DNA of 64,000 bases. Source: Agarophyton chilense (taxonomy: Eukaryota > Rhodophyta > Florideophyceae > Gracilariales > Gracilariaceae). Of this stretch, positions 1 to 11,242 are shown one piece after another. The notes beneath the pieces are model-generated. The model saw nothing but the letters and a program-made list of their open reading frames with translations, made no database searches and had not been told where the DNA came from. Positions within the stretch are counted from its first letter, which is position 1, and each line of letters starts with the position of its first letter. Location: contig JARGXX010000013.1 of NCBI GenBank assembly GCA_030374765.1, positions 992,001-1,056,000 on the forward strand. Direction: 5' to 3'. A program made the position numbers and the translations under genes.

Positions 1-59
1 GTATCTCAAATGTGCGTGTCCCGAAGTGGCGTCCGATTTTGAGATCATCTGGGTCTTCC

Positions 60-677
60 TCAGGTGTTTCCGAAGGGCTGATCTTGTTCCCTGATGCGGG
101 AGCTACGACAAACCGTTGCGGTACGGCGAACCGTCGTGTCAAGAGGCGATTTGGGAGGAGTTTGGAGATTATACGGACCAATGGTTTGATTATTCCGACC
201 AATGGTTGACCCCTCCTGAAGGCCGCGCTCCGAGTGGCTGATTCTGCGCCAATAGCGGGCGATAAGTTTAGCTGGAATGGTTTGAGGCTCTTGCCAAGTA
301 TCTTCATCAGGTGTGTAGCCGAACCAACGGACGCGATAGCGCATAGTCCCATCTTCTCCATGACCGGCGGAGATGATGCGCTTACTCACATATTCCGGTT
401 GATGTTCATCCTCCGGAAGGAAAAGGTGGTCCAGAGGGGCGAATCCATCGGAGTCGGTCGGGAGCGATGGGTCATAGTAGTTGGCATTGACCATCGGGTC
501 CGTGGGGATAGTCGAGTCCTCGGGAACTGTCTTAGGGGGTGTGGAGACGTGATCGTCGAAATGAGGTCGTGATGCTTGCGTTGGCCCAGGGGGCTGGGAC
601 TTTGGTGGTCCGGAGGAACTGGGAGCTCGTGTCACGCGGTCAATAGATACGGTGTCCTGTACGCCGTCAATGAGCAA
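60..677 (-). pseudogene. Pol C-terminus with chromodomain, element A
   Basis: The segment begins with the end of the integrase C-terminal domain (VSIDRVTRAP). A Pro/Ser/Asp-rich linker follows and then a chromodomain, EYVSKRIISAGHGEDGTMRY continuing RVRWFGYTPDEDTWQEP, with the Tyr/Trp/Phe cage positions present. A tail of about 60 residues follows. Chromodomains at the end of Ty3 integrases are known to steer insertion toward modified chromatin. The linker here is about 85 residues, far shorter than in elements B and C. It is out of frame with the integrase. Confidence 0.75.
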
Positions 678-762
678 CGTGATGGTGTGTTTATTGGCCT
701 TAAGGACTTTTTATGGTCCCGTAGAGCAGGGTAAGAGCTTCCGCGTAGTGTCCTCAAATTCC

Positions 763-1560
763 TCACTGTCTTTCGGTGGCCGGTCTAGGTAAACCAGGTC
801 TCCCTTCCCAAAAGTCGGTGTGTTCCAAACTGCTTTGTCGAAATTGATCTTGTAGCGCCGTTGGGGCTTTGGTTAGTACAGTTCTGGCCAATTGAAGAAT
901 GCAGTCAATGCGTCGGCGCGAGTAGCGCTTCGCCTGGGTAAGAGTCATCCCTTCGGTTATGTCCTGGGGTATGATACACTCCTGAAGGTCAACAGCTGTC
1001 GGCGGCGGCGCTCTTGCCAGCGTTAAGTCGAAAGGCGTTGTCCCCGTGGAAGCGTGCACCTGCGTAATGTAGGCATAAACCAGTGGCTCAACGTAGTCGT
1101 CCCAGTTCAATTGGTGCTCCGAAACGTAGTGCGCCAATCGGTCCAGAAGGAGGCGGTTGAAGCGTTCGGATTTGCCATTGGTTTGCGGGTGGTACGCCTT
1201 GGTGGTCACATGTTTCATATCTTAGGTAGAACATACCTGCCAGAAGAATTTGGATACAAATTGGCTGCCCATATCCGTAAGGAGGTAGATTGGCCTGCCA
1301 TATGGAGGTACCCAGTGGGAGAAGAAGGCCTTGGCGACATCCGTGGCCGTTGTCTTTTCTAGGGGTAGGGATCTGGTAAGTTTTGTAAATTTATCGGTTA
1401 TAACCAAAAAAACCGTTTCCCATGGGATGACTTAGGCAAAGGCCCAAGTATATCCATTGCGACAAATTCCATCGGACGTGCGGCGGGGAAGAGCTTCAAT
1501 CTGGAAGTCCTGTAGGTTTTTCCGTAGCCCTCGGCGTAGGTAACGAGCCTACGGAAGAGT
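763..1560 (-). pseudogene. Integrase region of element A (one in-frame stop, shifts)
   Basis: Two segments in one frame (1407-1222 and 1218-763) are separated by a single TAA at 1224-1222. They hold the DDE catalytic core of a Ty3-type integrase: VITDKFTKLTRSLPL, then LLTDMGSQF with the second Asp, then HPQTNGKSERFNRLL with the Glu. Upstream to about 1560 the zinc-binding part is recognisable only in pieces. A frame change separates it from the chromodomain segment that follows. Integrase would join the cDNA copy to host DNA; this one is inactive. Confidence 0.75.
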
Positions 1561-1710
1561 ATTGCAGGTTTTCCGTGTGTTGATTGCTCACATGTGTCCG
1601 AAGGGCAGGGAGCAATGCCGTGGTGAAGTGACGTTTAAGCTGTCCTTCGGAGAACACGTTTCCACATCGGTAAGCCTTCTTCTATAGGTCGTCTTCGAAA
1701 GCCAATTCGA

Positions 1711-3163
1711 TCATGTTAAAGCTCTGCCTAAAAGAGATGCCTTCCTGTGGGCTTCCATTATAACTTCATCCGTGGCCTTGGTTTCCAAGAGGTAATGAAC
1801 AACCTGAAGGTATGACATGAGGAGCTCACGGTCTTGACCATCCACGAGGTCAGTTGTGCCAGATATCTTCGAAACCACTCGGTCACGCGCCTGTCCTGTA
1901 AGGAAGAATTGGAAAGGTACAGAGCTGCGCCTTCGTGGACACCGTTCTGATTGCAGGCCGTACGGAACAAAGTGAGAAACATAAAAACAGCAATGGGATC
2001 CAAACCCAAGAACTTGTCCGTAACGGTTAGATGCATCCGTTTGGCACATTTGGCGACTCTGCGAGCCACCGAACCAGAATATTTCGCGGACCTGTCGGCC
2101 AGGCAGTAATTCCGGTAGTCTAGAGCCTTAAGGAAAAGTTCGTTGGTTGTTGTCAGTGGCCTGAGGCCGCGAATGGCAGCCTCATCCACTTCCAAGTCGG
2201 TCGTTTCGGTCGAGGCCGATTCGGAGTCACTCGTGTCCGAATGGTCTCTTCTTTTGCTTCTTCTGTTCTTCTTTTCCTACGGTTGCTTCATTTCTTTCCA
2301 GCCTAATAGGGACCTAGAGGATCGATCTCTCTATCAGATCCGATGGAGCCCTGAGGTCTCTGTACCTCATATAATCCGTCGGGTGGGGCAAGCGGTCTCT
2401 CTTCTAGACGCGGAGCTTCTCTTCTGCTCTTAGATTGTCCCACCATGGCGTTTTCCTGATGGTATTCCCGGCGAGGGGCGGATAATGCGGCCACTCCTGG
2501 GGGATAGGTAGGGGGTTGCCATACGTAGAACTGATGGTTAATTTGTGGTGGAGTGGTCCTAGGGACCAAATTGCCTGCCTGGCGGTTGAGTGCTTCTTGA
2601 ACGGCCTGTAGGAGGGAGTCTATGAATAATTCAGACGCCATAACCTTAGGGAAGATTCGCGTGATGAGGTAATCCGTATGGTTAGCGATCGCCATAGCGA
2701 GTCGCACGTCCATAATGGAATCCACATGGGCTGAGCAGAGCTCATTGATACGGGGCCAGAGAAGGTCGGCAAGCCCTGCGAGCATGCTTTCTATATTTTC
2801 TTCGGTCTGGTGGGTTTCCCCTTGAGGTGTCCCTGGCCTAGAGGTGGCCCTGGTGATGCGTTCTCGTAAACGCGCTGCCACCGTGGGTTCTCGGCGAATC
2901 CTTTCAGGGTTATCCAGAGGGGTCAGTACTTCTCGCGGCTGGCTCCTCGTGCTCATGTGGTCGCTAGCGGTATCAACCTGAGGGTCAGGCGATATCGCCA
3001 GCGTTGTAGTCGCACTTCGTCCTGCCGTAGGATTCCTGTGGTCTGGTCGTTTGGGTGTGTTTCCTGCCTCCATAATGACGGTTGCTTCTGTATGTCTGGT
3101 CATTTGGGGAATTAAACAAAAGGTTAGAATCCGGATAATTCTTCGTTCCAGTGGTCCGTTCAA
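1711..3163 (-). pseudogene. gag: gag of element A (frameshifted)
   Basis: The first open segment (3163-2303) has a Pro/Arg/Thr-rich N-terminal region and a helical part containing ESMLAGLADLLWPRINEL. After a frameshift near 2280 comes a Lys/Arg and Ser/Asp/Glu-rich stretch. The conserved gag core follows (2195-1758) and includes LKALDYRNYCLADRSAKYSG and LGLDPIAVFMFLTLF. That core lines up with the gag core of elements B and C (for example LLSYRYYRLDNRSGDR in B). No CCHC knuckle was found, so the C-terminus is probably inside the deletion. It would encode the particle protein that packages element RNA. Disabled by at least one frameshift. Confidence 0.7.
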
Positions 3164-3176
3164 TTATTCCAAAGGT

Positions 3177-3197
3177 TTCTAAGTCGGGAGACCCAAA
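3177..3197 (-). other. Primer-binding site of element A
   Basis: Directly inside the LTR, the minus strand reads GGGTCTCCCGACTTAGAA. Elements B (7999) and C (52534) carry TGGTCTCCCGACTTAGAA at the same place next to unrelated LTRs. The position and the leading TGG fit pairing with the CCA end of a tRNA. The cognate tRNA is not in this window. Confidence 0.75.
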
Positions 3198-3632
3198 TGT
3201 AACGCAAGGACTGTTGGGACATCGTACGGGACTCAACCGGTGGTAGCGTGGTAGAGTGGGTCCTAAGGTTCGAATCCTTGACGGTGGCACTCCCAGAGTA
3301 CTAGGTGCAATGGGCTGGCGTTTACTGCGTAGTCCTACAGGTTGGAGCTACGGAAACGATGGCTTAAAAACCAAAGGATGGATCTAATATACCAAAGGGG
3401 GTTATTTAGTATCCTAACAGTGCCAATCGTACTCTAAGAGAGAAGCCTCACTCGAGCCAAGTAAATAGTACTGGCGAGGCGCTGGGATCTCCCTCGCACT
3501 GTAATGCTATTCTATTACACTAATTTAAATAATTAATAATCTACATGAGTCCACCTGATGTCGACCTGTCCACTTCTCGCCTGTAAGATACCTAAGGGCC
3601 CGGCGGCTTACAAGGCTCAACCTTTATCATCA
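3198..3632 (-). repeat. 5' LTR of element A
   Basis: The plus strand begins TGTAACGCAA and the copy ends at CA near 3632; the right edge is uncertain by some 20 bases. A diverged second copy in the same plus-strand orientation lies at 19226-19676. The match covers a stretch containing CTGCGTAGTCCTACA and the segment GGCACTGGGATCTCC (GGCGCTGGGATCTCC here). It borders the primer-binding site of element A, so it is that element's 5' LTR. Confidence 0.75.
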
Positions 3633-5560
3633 CTCCTTCGCAAGATGTGAGCCCTACGCCGTATCATGTGGTTCTGCTAATAACAAGAGATGGTAAACAT
3701 TCGTTCGTGAGTGTCGGGTTCGCGGAATGAATCGTTGCAGCTGCAGTGGCGAGCGAACCCAGACACCAAGCAATAAAAAGAAAGAGGCGAAAGAATGGTA
3801 GAAAGTGAGGCACAGAATGTGCTAAGGGATGGTTTTGTTACCAAAAAAGGGGGTTTGGATGCATTAATCGAGCTGACTTGACCAGAGTCGATCGAAGACA
3901 ACCGGTACCAGCCTTATATAGACAACTTGGAGGCCGGCTGGCGCGAGAAATCGAGCGCATTCCGGTCCAGCACCGGCCTGCCCGTCCATAAGTACGCGTC
4001 TTACTCAACGCAGAACGCATTTTGCACTCGTGTTGGATTTGTGGTTCTAAATAAGTTTTCTTTCCACAGCGCTAAGTCTAAATAGTAACTTACTAACTAT
4101 ACTAATTGAGTGTAACGGTATAGCCGATGTTCGTCGTTCACATTAAAATACAAGAAACGGAGCGCGTTTTAATCGTGCGTTCTACACGTCTCACAGAACT
4201 ATTGATACGAATTGGTCGATAAACGTGACACACTGGGACAGGGAATGTTTCATTATTGATAATACGAAAAGCTTCAATAACCCCAAAGAGCTCTACATCG
4301 CAAAGAATCTGGATCACACGCGCCGTGTACATGCCTCAGAAAATAAGTACTCTTAATAGATAAGTCTGGTGTATATTCGACCGCTGATCTCATATGAGGT
4401 GAAACTGTATATTTTCGTGTTGATTTGTAGTTATTTGTATTTTTTTTATGTTTTGCTTTGGGAGCAGAAACGACTCTGCAGTTTCTCACAAAAATATGTG
4501 CATCACAAAACTGCTTCTATGTGATACAACTTGAGTAACATAATACTTTATAATATATGTTCAATTGATTAGCAGGCTAATTTCTATATTAGAGAATAAA
4601 ACAGGCTTCTTTAGGTGCAAGAACAGTGGTTGCACTTCAAAAAATCGTTCTTGAGGTGTGTTTGAAGCGAAACTATCTTTCACAAAATAATTAATTTCGA
4701 ACAGTCGCTCCAATCGAATGGACACTAGTATACACTACACTTAACGACTCCCGTAGTCTTGCAGCACGGCAACAAGAACGTTTGCTGGAGGCCAAAATTA
4801 AGGTCGATCCCCTCGGGAAGAGAGCCACAAACTGTGAGCTTGCTTCTCGCACTTCAATTCAACACGCTTTCACTGACTGTCAGCTAGCTGTTTTTGTTTC
4901 GGAAAGCACCTGGCCTCTATTTTAACAACACTTTTGACCTTGTTGAGATAGCGCGTTCTATCGCCTACTGGCGTTCTTGGGGAGCGTCAAGTACTTCATC
5001 GTCGGTCAACAATCTTTCTTTTCTAGTATTCAGCATACCACTAACTAATACTTTGCCGTCACTGGGCAATACATTGCATGAACATCTGTAAGATTCTCCC
5101 AAATCTCTGTAGAACCTAAACGCTTCGGTCTGGGATTCATTATGCTCCAGATTTGTGATGTCCTTAGATTTTATAACGTTTAGACTAACGACACCAACCA
5201 CCACGTTCTATAACCCACAAGCCTTGAAGCCTTTGATAATCATCTGAAGGGTAACAGCCCGGTTATAGGAGTTCTTCAGAAGTTCACAGAGGGTATAAAT
5301 AGAATTCTTCTATCCATTTTTTTCGAGCAGTGTGGGCCGAATCAAAATACTTCCAAATGATGTCTTGTAAGGGTAATAATTGGAGAAGGCAAGCGGCTGT
5401 GTTCTGTTGCTTGTATGCACCGGCATGTAGGTTTCTATTATCCTATTGTAATCGAAGAGCTTCAAAACGTTTGAAGAACACATGCCCACTCTTGCAATCG
5501 AGACCCAGGAAAATATTCTTGTACTTGTGTCAAAAAGAGGCAGTCTTTTCGAAGAATGTC
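3633..5560. other. Region without recognisable gene
   Basis: Only short open frames and AT-rich sequence are seen. No protein family, RNA gene or repeat could be supported. Because it lies between element A and the recognisable part of element D, it may hold the heavily decayed 5' half of element D (gag, protease, RT), but I could not align it convincingly. Confidence 0.5.
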
Positions 5561-7079
5561 AGGCCACAAAAGTAGAAAATCCCCGTGTCTACTCCTGACT
5601 TCCCTTTTTAAACGGAGTATTTATTTGGCGGTAGAAAAGTTGAAGGAGTCTCAATGGTTCCGTGGGTTCGTTTTCGGTACTTTGCTTTCCTCCCCGAAAG
5701 CCCCGCAAGAAGGCCCCATGCTCGTCTATCGGCAGAGACGACGGGCATTATTGGCACGTGTTGGGCATTGGTATCCCAATTTCTATCAACGGAATTGCTT
5801 CATCCACAAAAGTGGCAAAGGTCTTTTGCTGGGTAAAGCGCTGTAGTGTGGGTCGAGAACCCTCTTCTGTCTATGTTGAAGACCCGTTCAGCAGAAGGAA
5901 TCTTGTTGTCCTCGAATATTTATGCCAATTATTCGAAGTGCTTCGCAACGTTCGTGAGGAACATTGCAAGTTGTCATGTATTTTCCAGATGGAACCTTGG
6001 CCTAAGGGATACATTCGGATGTCGCCTCAAGAAATTTTGGACAAATCCATTTCCTGGACGTTCTTTATTGAATGCATTGCCGCAAGAAGCAGAGAATTGA
6101 TTATGTGATAACGGTTTTTTCTTGGGTTGTAAATAGAGTTTTTCTGTATCTGCTCTTCTGTCTGTGGTCCATGCTGCGGTGAAGGGGCTGTACAGAGGAA
6201 TAAGACACATTACGGGTTCTTTCGTACTTCTGGAAAGAAATTGAGGTGGCTGGGAGGTTGGTTCGGGCTTGGGAATACTCATTGCCAATCATGTCTTGTT
6301 TTGGGACAGATACCTTGTGCGTCATCGAGGCTACTGACGATAAACGTTGGTCAGTTTTTTCGATTGGTGGAGTCCGGAGACTTTCATTGGGAAGGAGTTA
6401 CGTGTGGAGGAGACAAGATGAGGGTTGTCAATGAAAGAAAGCGCGCCGAATCTACTGCGGTGGATAGAATTTGAATATCATTGGCCGGTTCTCTACTAGA
6501 AGAGTTAGGATAAGTTCAAATTTCTGAACAGAAAAAATTTTGTCGAAAGTAATTGTTAGAGCGGCCGAAATTATTCTTATGACCCAGATTAGGAGCGACT
6601 CATAATATAACGCTTCACATTCAAACTAACGAATATTGACAAGGTGAGAAATAGTTCTTGACGACAACAATTCAACTATTTACAGGACGCTATAATGTTT
6701 TTATCTACCACGCGATGGCAATCGAGCGACGTAACAACAAAATACATAATTCCAAACCCGCTCGGCCGCAACACTCCATAAACCAATCTAACTCCATTCG
6801 AATTGGTTTTATCGCGTACTCCACGACATGTGGCTTCGAAACCCTATTCTTTGCTGGATTCCTTACCTATTGCAAAGGACTACTGTCAAAAGTTGAAAGA
6901 TTGGTTCGCGACACTAGTGCCCATGGCTTGCAGTTTTATGCTTCGACAGAGAGCTGTTTTAAAAAGTGATTTCAACGCAATCATTTGAAATAACATATCG
7001 GTAATCGATGTGGGCAAACATGTATTGATACGAAAAGAGTAATGGAACCCGGAGAATGTGAAGTTACACTATCTCTCAT
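5560..7079 (+). mobile_element. Decayed Ty3 element D, left part (integrase remains)
   Basis: Positions 6650-7079 align base for base, with many changes, to the end of the integrase of element C (58240-58605). Shared stretches include CTCCATTCGAA(C/T)TGGT and GAGTA..GGAACCC. Positions about 5600-5970 align more weakly to the integrase core of C. No reading frame survives. The alignment breaks exactly where the 5' LTR of element B begins and resumes after its 3' LTR at 18835, so B inserted into D. Confidence 0.65.
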
Positions 7080-7996
7080 TGTAGAGCAACGCCCAGTTAA
7101 GGGATACTTGAAGATGCAACTCATAGAATGAGGATTGAACCCTCCGAGGGTTATGACTATGATCCCCTCTAAGGTGTGCTGAGGTGGCACTGTTTTCTGG
7201 TTAGAGTTCGCCTATGAAATGAAAATTCGGATGGCCCATGGTTGGATTGGCCCCGTGATACACGTGGCTTAGTTTTGGCACCGATTTTCGGATATTTGTT
7301 AGAACGTTGGACTTTTGGGCCCTGACAGTGGGATCTCCACGTGTATGGCCCTGAGCAGGTGTGCACTACTGGAGAGTTTAGTTAGTGGGCCCTACTTAGG
7401 GAGACGAGATCTGATAGTCCGAAGCTCAGAGTAAAAAGGTAACCAAGGTTGGTCTTCGATACCTTTAGAGGTTCTTCGTCGCCATCGTTTCGGCCTTACA
7501 ACCCGGAACGGGCTCTGGTTAGCAACGCCTGCGTAGGGACACGACTCCACTTGGAGAGTGCCCACGTTTGGGTTCCGTGCAACCACCCCCTTGGGACCGC
7601 TCAGACGACCTGCGTGCACGATACCCCGTGGGGGTTCTGCTTACTTGTTGCGTGCTTTTTGTGTTTCCTTTCGAGGACAGGTTTTCGCCCCTGTATTGGG
7701 TTTCTTTTGTTGTTTCGCCCCTTTTCTGGTTCTCGGGTCCGGTGCCTGTTAGTGCCCGACACTCGCCCCGTTTTTCCTCTTCGCCGGATTTTCCCCCATT
7801 CTTTGGGATACCCATACCCATTCCCGACCCAACGGTTTCTACCCCTCACCTCCGTCGGTACTGCCGGAATCCCCCGTGGGAGATACACCCCACACTACGG
7901 GTGGAACGGAGGGCTCTGTCTCTGAGTCTGCCTCCCCCAGGGAGCAAGGCTTCGAACACCTTGAGAGCACTTCCTGTCGCCGGGTTTTGCTCCACA
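7080..7996 (+). repeat. 5' LTR of element B
   Basis: Begins TGTAGAGCAACGCCC and ends GCTCCACA. Nearly the same sequence recurs at 17919-18834. About 58 bases in is a perfect 7-bp inverted repeat, AACCCTCCGAGGGTT. Open frames inside the LTR (for example around 7450-7925) occur in both copies simply because the LTRs are alike, and are not taken as genes. Confidence 0.92.
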
Positions 7997-7998
7997 AG

Positions 7999-8018
7999 TG
8001 GTCTCCCGACTTAGAATC
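7999..8018 (+). other. Primer-binding site of element B
   Basis: TGGTCTCCCGACTTAGAA follows the LTR end after two bases. The same 18-mer stands at this place in element C, and with one altered base at its 5' end in element A. It would pair with the 3' end of a tRNA to prime minus-strand cDNA. Confidence 0.82.
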
Positions 8019-8223
8019 CGTTCTCGGACTTTTGGGTTGGTCATCCACGTGTTGGAATATCTCTTGGAAGAGGAAGCACCGTCGTGAAGATTTGTTGTAG
8101 TGGTCCCCTTTGGAAAGGGTGGAATTGGTTTTCATTTTGGTTTTGTGTTACGTCATCCGTTCTCCGGGAATCTCGTGATCGAATTTCATTGTTACCTCGA
8201 ATCGTCGGTGTCGTTTCTGCAGC

Positions 8224-10254
8224 ATGTCGCCGCCTACCCGTGGTTCCAGGACTGGATCGAACCGTCAAGCGGATTCAGTGCCCCCGGCCCCGCCTAGGTC
8301 GAGGAGCTCTATTCCCGAAGGTCGGACCGATTCCGGTATCGATCCGGGCACTCGGAGAGCACCCTCAGTGGTTTCCGGTCCTCGAGTGGTCGTGGCTGTG
8401 GGCCCAGCTCCAGTGGTGGAGACCCCCTCAGCAGCACCCCGAAGTCGGGCCGACCCTGAATTACAGCGCCTGGAGACTCGAATTGATATCGCCAACGCGG
8501 CTCACATCGAGCTCCTTCAGGAGGTTACTACCCTCCGCCTTAAGGTGGAGGACGCCCAGGTGCGGGGAGTTGCCGATGACCTTCGTACCCTGAGGAGGGA
8601 TATGAACTCCCTTTTGGAAAGCTTTGGTACCCCTGGGGTCTTTATCCAGGAGTACCGGAGCCGCGTGGAGGAACACCGCGTGCAAGCGGAACGCTTCCGA
8701 GCTCGGCTGGACACCCTCGAGGCCATTATCCGTATGGACGGAGACGCAGAAGCCTCTAAGGATAAACCCGACGTTTCGGAAGACGAAGAACACCGCTCCG
8801 CTAAACGAGACCACCGCAAGTCAAAGAAGAGCGTTCACCTCCAAGAGGATTTATCGGATTCCGATCCCAATCGCTCGCCATCGAGTTCGTCCTCCGAATC
8901 TTCGGATAGTGAAGATGAACGCCGGTCATCCCGGGCGACTCGGTCGAAGGCTACACACACCTCTCAAGGGGCAATCCGTACCCGGAAGAAGGGTAGGAAT
9001 CACCTTGGATTAAGGGAGCTGAAGTCGACGAATCCTCTCTATCGGAAGCTGCTATCGTACCGCTATTACCGGTTGGATAACCGTTCGGGAGATCGAACAT
9101 CCCGCGGAACGGGTAAGGTCAAGGACTACATCAAAAGGCTGAGCATCACCCTACAGAAGAGGGAGTTCACAGGAACAGACCCAATTCTGGTGCTCGATTT
9201 CCTTGCGAGGTTCGTCCAGGAGGCTGACATCCTCGGTATGAGTGAAGCGCAAGCGTATCTTGCATTACCCTATTTCTTAAAGGGGATGGCTGGAGACCAG
9301 TTCAACTCCGTCCGTGGATCATCCCGAGCCTCGGAAGGGGGAGTCACGTGCTGGCCCGAAGCGGTGCAGTACCTCTTGAGGTCATACGCTACTGCAAATG
9401 CGATTCAGGAAGCAACCCTTGCATTAAGGGATACGCGGCAGAAGCCGATGGAAACCGAAACGGTGTATTCAACTCGCTTGAATAAAGCGTTTCACCGATG
9501 CGGGAATGTATTCCCCCCCTACGAGAGATGCACCATGTTTTTGGATGGTTTGGACCCCTCGATAAGGGCATTGGTTGCCCGACATCGGGAAGAGAAGCGC
9601 AAGCTGACCTACTTGGAACTGGTTCAGTACGCCCAGGCTGAGGGGGATACTCTCCATGCCCGGCAGAACCGAAACAGTCAGCCGACACGTGCACTCCTCG
9701 CCGATGGAGGTAACTCGTCTTTGTCACTCGCAGGAGGCCCTGCCCCTGTGGGGGTCAACGATAACATTCACTTCATGGGAAGTAACCCCGAATCTATGGG
9801 TACGTCTGAGTTGCCGTCGACATCCGCTCCGACTACGGATGAAGACCCTGCGCTCTATACCCAAGGACGGAGGGTGCCAGCCGCATCGCTACCTTTTGCG
9901 AATACCGCTGCTCGGTTCTCTCGCCCCGGATGGAGAGATACAGCACCACGTCGCGTGGATTTACGTCCACAACCGAACCCGGCAGAGCTGATTTGCTATT
10001 TGTGTTACCTCCGTGGTCACAAAGCACCAGACTGCACATTTCCCCTGCGGAAGGGTTCACGAATTATCGCTCACTACGAAACTCTGACCCCTGAGGAGAA
10101 AGCTCGAGTCCCGAGTAGGTCCTATGAGAAACAAAGGATACTCCGAGCTCACCTTGCTGACAGGGATACAGAACTTGTACCCGCGAACGGGGAACAACCG
10201 GTCCCCTTCGAGGCAGCTGCACCGAATTCGGTGGGGTCCGCTTCGAAAAACTAA
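8224..10254 (+). CDS. gag: Gag of element B
   Basis: An uninterrupted 676-residue protein that would form the virus-like particle and bind element RNA. From the N-terminus: a Pro/Ser/Arg-rich region (about 1-75); a long helical, probably coiled-coil segment (about 78-175, with LQRLETRIDIANAAHIELLQ); an acidic and Ser-rich stretch (about 195-235); the conserved gag core (about 258-480, with LLSYRYYRLDNRSGDR and TDPILVLDFLARFV); and a zinc knuckle CYLCYLRGHKAPDC (C-X2-C-X4-H-X4-C) near residue 585. The ATG at 8224 is preferred because element C has the same ATGTC start after a similar leader. The gene ends TCG AAA AAC TAA, and pol continues in the -1 frame. Confidence 0.9.
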   Translation: MSPPTRGSRTGSNRQADSVPPAPPRSRSSIPEGRTDSGIDPGTRRAPSVVSGPRVVVAVGPAPVVETPSAAPRSRADPELQRLETRIDIANAAHIELLQEVTTLRLKVEDAQVRGVADDLRTLRRDMNSLLESFGTPGVFIQEYRSRVEEHRVQAERFRARLDTLEAIIRMDGDAEASKDKPDVSEDEEHRSAKRDHRKSKKSVHLQEDLSDSDPNRSPSSSSSESSDSEDERRSSRATRSKATHTSQGAIRTRKKGRNHLGLRELKSTNPLYRKLLSYRYYRLDNRSGDRTSRGTGKVKDYIKRLSITLQKREFTGTDPILVLDFLARFVQEADILGMSEAQAYLALPYFLKGMAGDQFNSVRGSSRASEGGVTCWPEAVQYLLRSYATANAIQEATLALRDTRQKPMETETVYSTRLNKAFHRCGNVFPPYERCTMFLDGLDPSIRALVARHREEKRKLTYLELVQYAQAEGDTLHARQNRNSQPTRALLADGGNSSLSLAGGPAPVGVNDNIHFMGSNPESMGTSELPSTSAPTTDEDPALYTQGRRVPAASLPFANTAARFSRPGWRDTAPRRVDLRPQPNPAELICYLCYLRGHKAPDCTFPLRKGSRIIAHYETLTPEEKARVPSRSYEKQRILRAHLADRDTELVPANGEQPVPFEAAAPNSVGSASKN

Positions 10255-10316
10255 ACTTGGGAGTCTCCCCTGCGGGAGGGGCGTCTTCTAAGCCGGAGTT
10301 GAAGACGCCCGAGGCG
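10245..10316 (+). promoter_or_regulatory. Putative -1 frameshift site at gag/pol junction of B
   Basis: In the gag frame the end reads G AAA AAC TAA (10245-10254). After a 12-base spacer a hairpin TCTCCC-CTGC-GGGAGG occupies 10264-10279. A second hairpin, CGCC-CGA-GGCG, is at 10306-10316. Pol is open in the -1 frame from 10161 through the gag stop, and the -1 peptide after the stop (GVSPAGGAS) matches the equivalent peptide of element C (GVSPSGEAS). Position and spacing fit programmed -1 frameshifting. The heptamer is not fully canonical because its first base is G. Confidence 0.6.
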
Positions 10317-11228
10317 CTCCAGCTTCGCTCCCCAGCTGTGACTATTCTTTCAAGAAGAACGGCTGACACCTACGTTAACTCGGGATACTTTAGTGTCCTC
10401 CGTCGCCCGTGGATACGGTCCCGTAATCTTCGTATCCCGGATCGAGTTATGGTAATGGCCAAGCGGAATTATAAAGTATTCGCCGACTTCGGCCTGTCCA
10501 ACCAGTTTATGGTTCGTCAAATATCTGTCCTGGATACAGGAGCCGCTCCTAATTTAATTCATGTTGAATTGTTACCCCCGCTGCTCCGGGTTCAAGTTCG
10601 TACCGGTCCACGTTTGGATATCGCCGATGCGAACAACAACCCGCTACGGACACTGGGTACTATTACCCTCATGGTGAGGTTAGGCTCCTATCTCGTTCAG
10701 CTAGAGTTTATTGTATGCAAGTCACTTGGAGCACCAGTCATACTGGGTTGTGACTTTTGCGACCGCTTCGTGGAAGCCATCCGTCCTCGGAATAGAACTG
10801 TGGAACTCGAAGACGAGTCTACGATCCCAATCGTTCGTAAACCCTTACGGGGAGCAGCGCGAACACGTGTTCCTCTCCCTGTCGCGCAGGAATCTGTGAA
10901 GAAGGACCCGGTGTCTACACGGGTAAAGGTTGCGATGTCAGTGGCTATCCTGCCAGAAACCCAGGTTTGGGTCACAGTTGTTACCAAGCAAATTGGTGTG
11001 CATGTGGTACAACCGAACCCGTCTCTGTATACGCGGCGTCAACTCGCCCTTTCGAATGGGTTTGTCTCCGTGGAACCGGATAAACCTTTCAAGGTTTTGG
11101 TAGCCAACTTTGGAAAGACAACGCAGCATTTGGTCAAACACCAGATCCTGGGTTCTGTTCTTCCACACCCGCATGCGGTCCTACCTACAAAGATCTCTAT
11201 CGCAGAGGTCCTTGGTGTGGCGGACCCT

Positions 11229-11242
11229 AAGGAGGGAGAGGA
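11229..11242 (+). other. Internal polypurine tract copy 1, element B
   Basis: AAGGAGGGAGAGGA preceded by CT, nearly the same as the 3' polypurine tract at 17905. It lies in the protease-RT spacer and encodes KEGED. Element C has TAAGGAGGGGGAGGAAG at the homologous place (55791). Confidence 0.55.

Larger units (their letters stand above)
1..3632 (-). mobile_element. Ty3/gypsy element A, internally deleted, 3' end outside window
   Basis: Reading on the minus strand the order is LTR (3632-3198), primer-binding site, gag (3163-1711), integrase (about 1560-763) and chromodomain (677-60). Protease, reverse transcriptase and RNase H are missing between gag and integrase, so this copy could only move with help from another element. 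The gag core and integrase resemble those of elements B and C in this window but are clearly a different subfamily. Several frameshifts and an in-frame stop show it is dead. The 3' LTR would lie before position 1. Confidence 0.8.

Noticed and set aside
3240..3290. tRNA-like stretch in the family A LTR with GGTTCGAATCC
   Set aside because: The A-box-like and B-box-like words are almost adjacent, so there is no room for an anticodon arm, and the solo LTR copy at 19226 lacks the B-box. It is LTR sequence.
7449..8014. Open frames of 75-158 codons within the B LTR
   Set aside because: They recur at 18287-18849 only because the LTRs are copies, and overlap on several frames and both strands without family similarity.
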